Source: Candidatus Nitrosopumilus sp. (GTDB taxonomy: Archaea > Thermoproteota > Nitrososphaeria > Nitrososphaerales > Nitrosopumilaceae). Taken from it: a stretch of DNA of 64,000 bases. Below, piece after piece: positions 9,553-17,614 of this stretch. The first letter of the stretch is position 1. The number at the start of each line of letters is the position of its first letter. A program made the position numbers and the translations under genes. The stretch covers positions 1 through 64,000 of the forward strand of contig JAEFCZ010000042.1 of assembly GCA_016125975.1 (NCBI GenBank), read 5' to 3'. The notes under the pieces were generated by a model. That model had not been told where the DNA came from and did not search any database. It saw nothing but the letters and a program-made list of their open reading frames with translations.

Positions 9553-9963
9553 ATGGGGTTATTTAGCAAAAAACCATCACATTGTACTGTTTGCAATAAA
9601 GAGTTAACTCACAAACACAAACCAAAAAGAGAGTGGAATATCAAAGGTCCTCTCTGCGGAGATTGTCATTTTGATAAACAAAAGGAGTACTATGAAGGCA
9701 AAGTCAGACAACCATGTGTAGAATGTGGCAATACTCAAAAAATTACAGATCTGTGGGAACCAAGATGGCAATGGGATATGGAGGGGCTTCTTTGTAAACC
9801 ATGTTTTGATAAAAAAGAAGAATCTCATGGAAAAAAGAAAAATTTCTGCTCATTATGTGGAGGTAAGATGGGACTAATCAGGTATAACCCAAAAGGAAAA
9901 TGGAAGATTGAAGGTCAATTGTGTAGAAAATGTTGGGATGAAAAAAAAGCAGAGTTTGGATAA
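9553..9963 (+). CDS. Triple zinc-ribbon protein
   Basis: Three units of CxxC...W...(G)xLCxxC. Confidence 0.75.
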   Translation: MGLFSKKPSHCTVCNKELTHKHKPKREWNIKGPLCGDCHFDKQKEYYEGKVRQPCVECGNTQKITDLWEPRWQWDMEGLLCKPCFDKKEESHGKKKNFCSLCGGKMGLIRYNPKGKWKIEGQLCRKCWDEKKAEFG

Positions 9964-9966
9964 CAG

Positions 9967-10164
9967 TTGGGATTTTTTAAAAAAATAAAATGTGATGTTT
10001 GTAGTAGTAAGTTTTCAAAACAAGAAGAATTGATGAATCATAAACAGATTGTTCATGGAAAAGATTTACAATACGATTGTAAAGAATGTGACAAGTATTT
10101 TTCAAACATGGAAGATATGAGAACTCATTTGCAAAGAGAACATAGTTACAAAAAAGATAGATAA
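9967..10164 (+). CDS. C2H2 zinc-finger protein
   Basis: CDVCSSKFSKQEELMNHKQIVH and CKECDKYFSNMEDMRTHLQREH, TTG start. Confidence 0.85.
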   Translation: MGFFKKIKCDVCSSKFSKQEELMNHKQIVHGKDLQYDCKECDKYFSNMEDMRTHLQREHSYKKDR

Positions 10165-10371
10165 CTAAATTGCTTTTACTGTTTTAACTACTGGAGGTCT
10201 TACTTTGGTAAATACTCTGAATCCACAAATACATTTGATTTCAGGTAAACGAGATAGTTCAGTGTTTGAAACCATAGTTCCACATCTGAGGCAAGAATAA
10301 TTTACATCAAATGTTTCAACAGGTGTTTCTTCTACTTCATCAAAGTTTTCTTCAGCCATGTTTATCATCAA
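10165..10371 (-). CDS. rpoP: DNA-directed RNA polymerase subunit P
   Basis: YSCLRCGTMVSNTELSRLPEIKCICGFRVFTKVRPP. Confidence 0.85.
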   Translation of the reverse strand: MMINMAEENFDEVEETPVETFDVNYSCLRCGTMVSNTELSRLPEIKCICGFRVFTKVRPPVVKTVKAI

Positions 10372-10390
10372 AATTTCTATAATTTAGAGA

Positions 10391-10699
10391 TTATGTTAAT
10401 GAGAGTTCAATGTAGACGTCGTCAGGAATTTTTAGTCTCATTAGTTGTCTGATTGCTTTATCATCAGCGTTGATATTGATAATTCTTCTATGCATTTTCA
10501 TCTCCCATTTTTCATAAGTTTCAGTACCACTTCCACATGGTGATTTTCTAGTAGCAACATGTAGTCTTTTTACAGGAAGTGGAGTTGGACCCTTTACCTT
10601 AACACCGGTTTTTTTACCGATACCCATGATTTCCCCACATACTCCATCTAGTTTTGGAAGACTGGTTGATGTGAGTTTGACACGGGCGGTTTGAGTCAT
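10391..10699 (-). CDS. rps10: 30S ribosomal protein S10
   Basis: MTQTARVKLTSTSLPKLDGVC..., PLPVKRLHVATRKSPCGSGTETYEKWEMKMHRRII; next to EF-1alpha as usual. Confidence 0.97.
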   Translation of the reverse strand: MTQTARVKLTSTSLPKLDGVCGEIMGIGKKTGVKVKGPTPLPVKRLHVATRKSPCGSGTETYEKWEMKMHRRIININADDKAIRQLMRLKIPDDVYIELSLT

Positions 10700-10710
10700 A
10701 AAAAATCCGC

Positions 10711-12009
10711 CTATGGTTTGTACTCTTCGGTAATTTCCTTAACGATTCCTGCTGCGATAGTTGCACCCATATCTCTTAGGGCAAATCTACCCATCTCAGG
10801 GAATTCTTGGAATGTTTCAATACAAGTTGGTCTTACCGGTCTAATTTTGACAATTGCGGAATCACCAACTTTGAGGAATTTTGGATTTTCTTCCTCAACG
10901 GCACCAGATGCTGGGTTGATCTTTTGCAAGAACTCAGTAACTGTTGCTGCAACTTGTGCAGTGTGTGCGTGCATAACTGGAGTGTAACCAGGTGCAATTG
11001 CTGTTGGGTGATGAATTACAATAATTTGTGCTTTGAATTCTTTTGCAACATTTGGTGGAGCGTCAGGACTTCCCAGAACATCTCCTCTCTTGATATCTTT
11101 CTTTTCAACACCTCTAAGGTTGAAACCAATGTTATCACCTGCTTCTGCAGATGGCATCTCTGTGTGGTGAGTTTCAATAGATTTGATTTCACCAGGAGCG
11201 CCTGAAGGCATTACAACAATTTTGTCTCCTGCTTTCATAACTCCGGTCTCAACTCTACCTACAGGTACTGTTCCTACACCAGTGATGGTGTAAACGTCTT
11301 GGATTGGAACACGTAGTGGTTTACCAGTTGGCTTTTCAGATACTGTAAAGTCATCAAATGCTTCAAGCAGTGTTTTACCAGAGTACCATGGCATGTTCTC
11401 GGATTTTTTAACCAAGTTATCGCCTTTCCATCCAGAAACTGGAATGAATGGTACATCATCTAGTTTGTAACCTACAGATTTGACTAATTTTTCGCCCTTT
11501 TCTTTGGCGGCTTTGAATACATCTTCAGAATAGTTGCTATCATCCATCTTGTTGATTGCAACAATTAGTTGGCCTACACCTAAAGTCTTAAGCAAGAATG
11601 CGTGTTCTCTTGCTTGACCACCTGCAGCAATTGCAGTATCGGTTTCACCCTCTTTTGCGGATAGTACTAGAATGGCTGCATCTGCTTCAGAAGCGCCAGT
11701 AATCATGTTTTTAATAAAGTCCCTGTGACCAGGAGCGTCAATCAAAGTAAAGAAGTACTTTGGAGACTCAAACTTTTGGAATGCAAGATCGATTGTAATA
11801 CCTCTCTCTCTTTCATCCTTAATGTTATCCATTACCCATGCATACTTGAAAGTATCACCTTTTCCGGTCTTCTCGGATTCGGATGCATGTGCTGCAATAG
11901 TTCTTTCATCTACAACTCCAAGATCCATCAAAAAATGACCCATAGTAGTTGATTTTCCATTATCAATATGTCCTGTAACAATCAGGTTCAAGTGTGGTTT
12001 ATCTGCCAT
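10711..12009 (-). CDS. tuf: Translation elongation factor 1-alpha
   Basis: GHIDNGKSTTMGHFL, DAPGHRDFIKNMITG, NKMD; full length 432 aa. Confidence 0.98.
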   Translation of the reverse strand: MADKPHLNLIVTGHIDNGKSTTMGHFLMDLGVVDERTIAAHASESEKTGKGDTFKYAWVMDNIKDERERGITIDLAFQKFESPKYFFTLIDAPGHRDFIKNMITGASEADAAILVLSAKEGETDTAIAAGGQAREHAFLLKTLGVGQLIVAINKMDDSNYSEDVFKAAKEKGEKLVKSVGYKLDDVPFIPVSGWKGDNLVKKSENMPWYSGKTLLEAFDDFTVSEKPTGKPLRVPIQDVYTITGVGTVPVGRVETGVMKAGDKIVVMPSGAPGEIKSIETHHTEMPSAEAGDNIGFNLRGVEKKDIKRGDVLGSPDAPPNVAKEFKAQIIVIHHPTAIAPGYTPVMHAHTAQVAATVTEFLQKINPASGAVEEENPKFLKVGDSAIVKIRPVRPTCIETFQEFPEMGRFALRDMGATIAAGIVKEITEEYKP

Positions 12010-12012
12010 GTA

Positions 12013-12034
12013 AAATGCCTATCTGAGGGCATTT
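12013..12034 (-). promoter_or_regulatory. Hairpin immediately upstream of the EF-1alpha start codon
   Basis: AAATGCC-CTCAGATA-GGCATTT on the minus strand, ending 3 nt before ATG. Confidence 0.5.
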
Positions 12035-12130
12035 ATTACTGTTATGAATTTTTGAAAAAAAATCTAAAATTTTTCAATTAATTTCAGATCAGAAGACTTT
12101 GCTAAAAGCACATAAATCAAAGGGACAAAA

Positions 12131-13276
12131 ATGGAAAATATGAAAATTACAGTTTCAGTTATCAAAGCCGATGTTGGCGGTGTCGGAGGACATACAAAAC
12201 CTAGTGACGGATTATTAGATGCAATTAGAAATACCGTTAAAAATTCAGAAGATTTGCTTATCGATTATTACATAGGATATTGTGGTGATGACACCCATAT
12301 CGTAATGTCTCACACTCATGGTGTAGACAATGAAAAAATTCACAAAATGGCATGGGATGCATTCATGGCAGGAACTCAAGTTGCAAAAGATGAAGGGTTG
12401 TACGGAGCAGGACAAGACTTACTCAAAGATTCATTCTCAGGAAATGTAAAAGGAATGGGTCCAGGAGTTGCAGAGATGGAATTTGAAGAAAGACCAAACG
12501 AAGCATTTACAGTATTTGCAGCAGACAAAACAGAACCTGGTGCATTCAACTATCCAATCTACAGAATGTTTGTAGATGCACTAAGCAATACAGGATTAAT
12601 TGTAAACAAGAATCTTGCAGATGGAGTAAAAATCAACATTATGGATGTTGAAAAAGCTCAGATTGCAGAATTAGAGTTATGGCAAGACAAACCAACAATT
12701 GAAGCTGCATTAATGTATCCAGGAAGATATGTTGTAGATTCTGTCACTACAAAAGATGGAGAACCAATTCTAGCTGCATCAACTGACAGACTACATAATA
12801 TTGCAGGAACATATGTTGGAAAAGACGATCCAATTTGTGTTGTAAGAACACAAAAAAGATTCCCAGCAACTGAAGAAGTCGGAAGTGTGTTTAACAATCC
12901 ACACTTTGTTGCAGGAAATACAAGAGGAAGTCACAATATGCCTCTAATGCCTGTAAAACTAAATTCTGCAGCAACAATCAACTTTTGCATTCCAATAGTA
13001 GAAGCACTTGTGTTTAGCATGCATAATGGAAAGTTTACTGGGCCATTTGATGGATTCTCAACACCAGATTGGGATCTAATCAGAGAAAGAGCAACAGAAA
13101 AAGCAATGGCAATCAGAAGCCAAGGATTTATCCATCCGGCAACACTAGTTCCATCAGAATTAGAATATGCCGAAGGATATAGAGCAAGAATGGATGTTCT
13201 TGAGAGTAAGATGAAACCAATGGAAGAAAATACTTCTAGTGGTGAGAAGAAAGAAAATTACGAAGATCCAGATTAG
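12131..13276 (+). CDS. fbp: Fructose-1,6-bisphosphate aldolase/phosphatase (archaeal bifunctional)
   Basis: KITVSVIKADVGGVGGHTKPS, GAFNYPIYRMFVDALSNTGLI. Confidence 0.95.
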   Translation: MENMKITVSVIKADVGGVGGHTKPSDGLLDAIRNTVKNSEDLLIDYYIGYCGDDTHIVMSHTHGVDNEKIHKMAWDAFMAGTQVAKDEGLYGAGQDLLKDSFSGNVKGMGPGVAEMEFEERPNEAFTVFAADKTEPGAFNYPIYRMFVDALSNTGLIVNKNLADGVKINIMDVEKAQIAELELWQDKPTIEAALMYPGRYVVDSVTTKDGEPILAASTDRLHNIAGTYVGKDDPICVVRTQKRFPATEEVGSVFNNPHFVAGNTRGSHNMPLMPVKLNSAATINFCIPIVEALVFSMHNGKFTGPFDGFSTPDWDLIRERATEKAMAIRSQGFIHPATLVPSELEYAEGYRARMDVLESKMKPMEENTSSGEKKENYEDPD

Positions 13277-13344
13277 TGATTTCAGACTCTGCAAATCATA
13301 AGAAATAGTTAAATCAAAAAAGACCCTACCAAATTCAGGCAGAA

Positions 13345-13752
13345 ATGGATTTTCAAAAAATTTTTGATTGGAAGACATATATTTTCACAGCATTGGCTGT
13401 TATCTCATTTTCAAATTTCATGGCAGTGTTATTTGGACAAACCATACCAGGAATAATCTTAGACTTTTTCAAAGTTGCAGGAGAATACGTGGTATTAGGA
13501 GCAGTGTTTGTATTTGCACTTGCATGGCTCCTAAAGGCAAAGCCTCACAATCGGCCAAAACAATACTCAGTAGTTCCATTTGACGTATTTGGAAAAAAGA
13601 GTCAGATTGACGGTTTGAGAACAGAATTCAAAACACATGATGTAGCGTGGAGTTTCATGAAGCAATACAAAAAAGCATATCCTCTTTACAACTTTGCGCT
13701 CGTATCTGATCTTCCAAAGTCAGACAAGCCAACCATCTTCAGATACATCTAG
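13345..13752 (+). CDS. Hypothetical membrane protein
   Basis: ORF 135 aa with two predicted TM segments. Confidence 0.7.
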   Translation: MDFQKIFDWKTYIFTALAVISFSNFMAVLFGQTIPGIILDFFKVAGEYVVLGAVFVFALAWLLKAKPHNRPKQYSVVPFDVFGKKSQIDGLRTEFKTHDVAWSFMKQYKKAYPLYNFALVSDLPKSDKPTIFRYI

Positions 13753-13788
13753 ATTCAATTTTTATTCAACATTACGTAAAGGTTTAGA

Positions 13789-15555
13789 ATGGAGTTTTCA
13801 GTTTTAGCTGACGCATTTAACAAAATGGAGTCAACCAGAAAGAGGTTAGAGCTAACTCAGTATTTGGTAGAATTATTTGAAAAGACACCACAAGAAGTAA
13901 TTTCAAAGATAGTGTATCTATTACAAGGAAAACTAAGACCCGATTTTGAAGGAATAGAGTTAGGAGTTGCAGAAAAGCTTGCAATAAGAGCAATTTCAAA
14001 ATCTTCAGGAATTCCAATTAAAAAAATTGAAGAGGAATATAGAAAAGGAGGAGACTTGGGACATGCTGCGACCGTAATCTTAGAACAAAAAACGCAAACA
14101 ACATTTCTTGTAGAAGACATTACGGTTGAACGAGTCTACGAGACATTATTCAAAATTGCAAAACTAGAAGGAAGTAGATCACAAGACATGAAAATGAAGT
14201 ACATCTCGAGTCTACTAAATGATGCAAGTCCATTAGAGGCAAGTTTCATTCTAAAAATTTTGTTAGGCACACTTAGACTAGGAATTGCAGAAAATACAGT
14301 AATGGATGCATTAGCATCGGCATTTTCAGGGACCAAAGAAAATAGAAAAGTTCTGGAGCATGCATACAATGTTTCTAGTGATTTAGGAAAAGTTGCAGAG
14401 ATTATAGCAAGTGAAGGATTAGAAGGAGTTGAAAAATTCAAAATAATTTTGTTTAATCCCATTAGACCAATGCTTGCAGACCGAGTAAAGAGTGAACAAG
14501 AAGCAATTGAAAAAATGGGAACAGAGTTTGCAGCAGAATACAAACTAGATGGTGAAAGAGTACAACTACACATTGAAGGAGACAAAGTAGTTTTGTTTTC
14601 AAGAAGTCTAGAAAATATTTCAAGTTACTATCCAGATATTATAGAAAAAATTCCAAAGGCAATTCAAGCAGAAAACATCATACTAGAAGCAGAAGCAGTT
14701 GCAATCAATGAAAATACAGGAGAGTTTTTGCCATTCCAAGAATTAATGCATAGAAGAAGAAAATACAAAATAGAAAAAGCAGTTACACAATATCCAATTA
14801 CAGTTAATTTATTTGATATCTTGTATTGTAATGGAAAAAGCTGTTTAGAATTAGATTACAAAAATAGAAGAGAAAAATTAGAAAAAGTTGTAAAAGAAGA
14901 TGACTTTGTAAAACATATTCCTATGGCAATAGTCAAAAATGAAAATAACATTGAAGACTTTTTTGAAAATAGCATAAACGCAGGAAGTGAAGGATTGATG
15001 TTAAAGATGCTTGACAAGCCATATCAAGCAGGTTCTAGAGGAAGTCATTGGTTAAAACTCAAAAGAGAATATCAAAATGAGCTTGGAGACAGTTTAGATC
15101 TTGTTGTAATAGGAGGATTCTTTGGAAAAGGAAGAAGAACAGGCAATTATGGTACTTTGTTACTTGCAACATATGAAGAAGATGAAGATACATTCACCAG
15201 TATTTGCAAAGTGGGAACTGGATTCTCAGATGAAGATTTAGATCAATTATATCAAATTCTAAATCCTAAAGTTACAATCAAAAAAAATCCACGTATTAAC
15301 AGCGAGATGGAAGCTGATGTATGGTTTGAGCCAGAATTAGTAATAGAAGTAGTTGCATCTGAAATTACACTTAGTCCAATTCACAAAGCAGCAAGAGACA
15401 AAATTAGAAAAGGAGCAGGACTTGCATTAAGATTCCCAAAATTCACAGGAAAGATAAGAGTTGAAAAAATTGCAGAAGATGCATCTACAAATGAAGAAGT
15501 GATCACACTATATCAAGGTCAGAAAAAAGTAGCACATGACAAAAGTCTCATGTAA
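13789..15555 (+). CDS. lig: ATP-dependent DNA ligase
   Basis: Adenylation motif AEYKLDGERVQLH; LDLVVIGGFFGKGRRTGNYGTLLLATY. Confidence 0.97.
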   Translation: MEFSVLADAFNKMESTRKRLELTQYLVELFEKTPQEVISKIVYLLQGKLRPDFEGIELGVAEKLAIRAISKSSGIPIKKIEEEYRKGGDLGHAATVILEQKTQTTFLVEDITVERVYETLFKIAKLEGSRSQDMKMKYISSLLNDASPLEASFILKILLGTLRLGIAENTVMDALASAFSGTKENRKVLEHAYNVSSDLGKVAEIIASEGLEGVEKFKIILFNPIRPMLADRVKSEQEAIEKMGTEFAAEYKLDGERVQLHIEGDKVVLFSRSLENISSYYPDIIEKIPKAIQAENIILEAEAVAINENTGEFLPFQELMHRRRKYKIEKAVTQYPITVNLFDILYCNGKSCLELDYKNRREKLEKVVKEDDFVKHIPMAIVKNENNIEDFFENSINAGSEGLMLKMLDKPYQAGSRGSHWLKLKREYQNELGDSLDLVVIGGFFGKGRRTGNYGTLLLATYEEDEDTFTSICKVGTGFSDEDLDQLYQILNPKVTIKKNPRINSEMEADVWFEPELVIEVVASEITLSPIHKAARDKIRKGAGLALRFPKFTGKIRVEKIAEDASTNEEVITLYQGQKKVAHDKSLM

Positions 15556-15621
15556 TCATGCTCAAAAAATATCAAAAATCATAGAGGATTTAAATTACCT
15601 CAGGAATTAGTAGTTTTTGTT

Positions 15622-16275
15622 ATGTATAGCGGAGAGCTTGAAGTTCAAGCAAAAAGAAAGGCTATCGCAGTTTTACAAGACGAAATCAATAGAATTCTTA
15701 ATGCATCCAGAGAATTAGCAACACTTCCTAAATTGATGATGAAAAAAGACAAGACAGGAATCAAAAACACACTAGAACAAATTTCAACAATTGAAGAAGA
15801 AGTAGAAAATCTAAGAAGAAAGATTACACGCGAAGTAGCAGATGTTGGAGGTTTAATCATGAACAGAGAAAATCTTCTAAACACAGCATACACAATGGAT
15901 GAAATTGCAGGATACATTACTGGAATCTCATTCAAACTCTCAAACGTAAAACCAGCTACTCTCAAAAGTGCAAAATTAGACAAAGATTTGACAAAACTAA
16001 TTGAATTAGTTGTAGATGAAGTCTACAAACTAAATGAAATTATTCGAAGTCTTAACACAAACACTGCAAATGCAATTGAATTAGCACAAGAAACACAAAC
16101 TATTGAAAGAGAAATTGACATCAAATACAGACAAGCAACAATAAAACTTCTATCCGAAGTTACAAACACAAAAGAACTGATGTTAATGAAAGACGTGATT
16201 GAAGGAATTGAAGAAATGGCAGATAAGTGTCAAAGAGTATCAGATTCTTTCATTTTGTTAGCATTGAGCCTATAG
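15622..16275 (+). CDS. DUF47/PhoU-like protein
   Basis: All-helical 217 aa ending LMKDVIEGIEEMADKCQRVSDSFILLALSL, typical of the DUF47 C-terminus. Confidence 0.75.
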   Translation: MYSGELEVQAKRKAIAVLQDEINRILNASRELATLPKLMMKKDKTGIKNTLEQISTIEEEVENLRRKITREVADVGGLIMNRENLLNTAYTMDEIAGYITGISFKLSNVKPATLKSAKLDKDLTKLIELVVDEVYKLNEIIRSLNTNTANAIELAQETQTIEREIDIKYRQATIKLLSEVTNTKELMLMKDVIEGIEEMADKCQRVSDSFILLALSL

Positions 16276-16368
16276 AAAAATCACCAATCTACATTTTTAC
16301 TTTATTTTCTATCTCAAGAAATACTCAAAGATAGTGAATTCATATACGTTAATGTTTTTTGAGAAATT

Positions 16369-16905
16369 ATGAAAGGAGAGTTAATCGAAAATAGAGTTAT
16401 TGTTTGGAATATTGAAGATTCACGTAAACTTTTCAGTAAAGGGTATTATGGAAAGCCAATAGGAATTCCAAAACCAAAGATTGAAGAGATTGACGCGCCA
16501 CTAATTTTAGATTTAATTGAAGCACTGTATTTACTAGAAAATAAGAAAATTACAATTTCAAAATCAAAACACAAAGTTACGGTTGAACAAATGACAGAGG
16601 TTTGTAAAAAAGAACATCATGATTTTGATAAAAAATATCTAGTTTACAAAAATTTTAGAGACAAAGGATACATCATTAATCCTGGAATAAAATTTGGTTG
16701 TGACTTTGCAGTTTATGAGAAAGGACCAGGAATAGATCACGCACCATTTCTAATCCAAGTGTATAATCGAAACGAGTCAATCACATCTACAGGGATTGTA
16801 CTTGCAGGAAGACTTGCAACAACAGTAAGAAAACAATTCATTTTAGCAATTCCAAAAGGCAAAGATAATGTTGACTTTTTGGCTCTAGATTGGTGGAAAG
16901 CCTAA
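16369..16905 (+). CDS. endA: tRNA-intron (splicing) endonuclease
   Basis: YLVYKNFRDKGYIINPGIKFGCDFAVYEKGPGIDHAPFLI ... RKQFILAIP. Confidence 0.95.
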   Translation: MKGELIENRVIVWNIEDSRKLFSKGYYGKPIGIPKPKIEEIDAPLILDLIEALYLLENKKITISKSKHKVTVEQMTEVCKKEHHDFDKKYLVYKNFRDKGYIINPGIKFGCDFAVYEKGPGIDHAPFLIQVYNRNESITSTGIVLAGRLATTVRKQFILAIPKGKDNVDFLALDWWKA

Positions 16906-17279
16906 ATTGATTTTATGTGACCAGCAATACGATCATAGATATCAAAAAGATCTTTTGTGATTCCAAAAGCCAAAGAATTATCCCATTTACTACGAATTCT
17001 TATAGCATTATCAGTTGGCTCCACATAGATTGTAGCGTCTTTTACTGATTGTTTTGCAATCATTTCATTGAGTTCTACATCTTCATTTAGTTTAGAAGCA
17101 AGACTTCCAGGTCCATCCCATTCTACTTTTTCAACAGTTTTTGCAGCAAAATGACCACGTGTTTTGAGTTTGGTTTTTGCAACAAAGTTACTTACAGATG
17201 TACCAGCATCTTTTCTTACAATGAAGTGTGCTTGATATCTGTCTAGTGCGCCCCAAGGGAGTGGATTTGGATCTTGCAT
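16902..17279 (-). CDS. Conserved hypothetical protein
   Basis: ORF 125 aa, just downstream of ORF 17282-17518. Confidence 0.7.
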   Translation of the reverse strand: MQDPNPLPWGALDRYQAHFIVRKDAGTSVSNFVAKTKLKTRGHFAAKTVEKVEWDGPGSLASKLNEDVELNEMIAKQSVKDATIYVEPTDNAIRIRSKWDNSLAFGITKDLFDIYDRIAGHIKSI

Positions 17280-17281
17280 TT

Positions 17282-17518
17282 TTACCCCTTTTGAATAATT
17301 TGAATTACGTCGATGTTAGAATTCTTAACATCAAGACATCCTCTATTAGTTATCATTCTTGCTGTATGAGCAAAATATCTACTGTAATAATCACCTTGTT
17401 CAACATTATCGGTTCCAATTTCTTTGGATTCAGAATCTACACCGATCTCCTTTAACATACTACTAAATTTCTCAGGCCATGTCTGATAGACAAATGTATC
17501 TGGCTCTGTATCATGCAT
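17282..17518 (-). CDS. Conserved hypothetical protein
   Basis: ORF 78 aa, putative operon with the next gene. Confidence 0.65.
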   Translation of the reverse strand: MHDTEPDTFVYQTWPEKFSSMLKEIGVDSESKEIGTDNVEQGDYYSRYFAHTARMITNRGCLDVKNSNIDVIQIIQKG

Positions 17519-17614
17519 TAAAAATCATGAATCATACCCACAAATAAAGATATCAAGAAAAAAATCACAGAGATCAATCCAATTAAATATTACAAAAGAT
17601 TTGAGACTTTATCT

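Noticed and set aside
11274-11459. ORFs in alternative frames within EF-1alpha
   Set aside because: EF-1alpha is full length and conserved; overlapping frames show no family features
15622-16275. CdvB/ESCRT-III-like cell division protein
   Set aside because: Helical and of similar size, but the C-terminal pattern fits DUF47/PhoU-like proteins better
16902-17518. Frameshifted single gene from two adjacent minus-strand ORFs
   Set aside because: Each ORF has its own plausible start and stop and they do not overlap; better read as two genes in an operon
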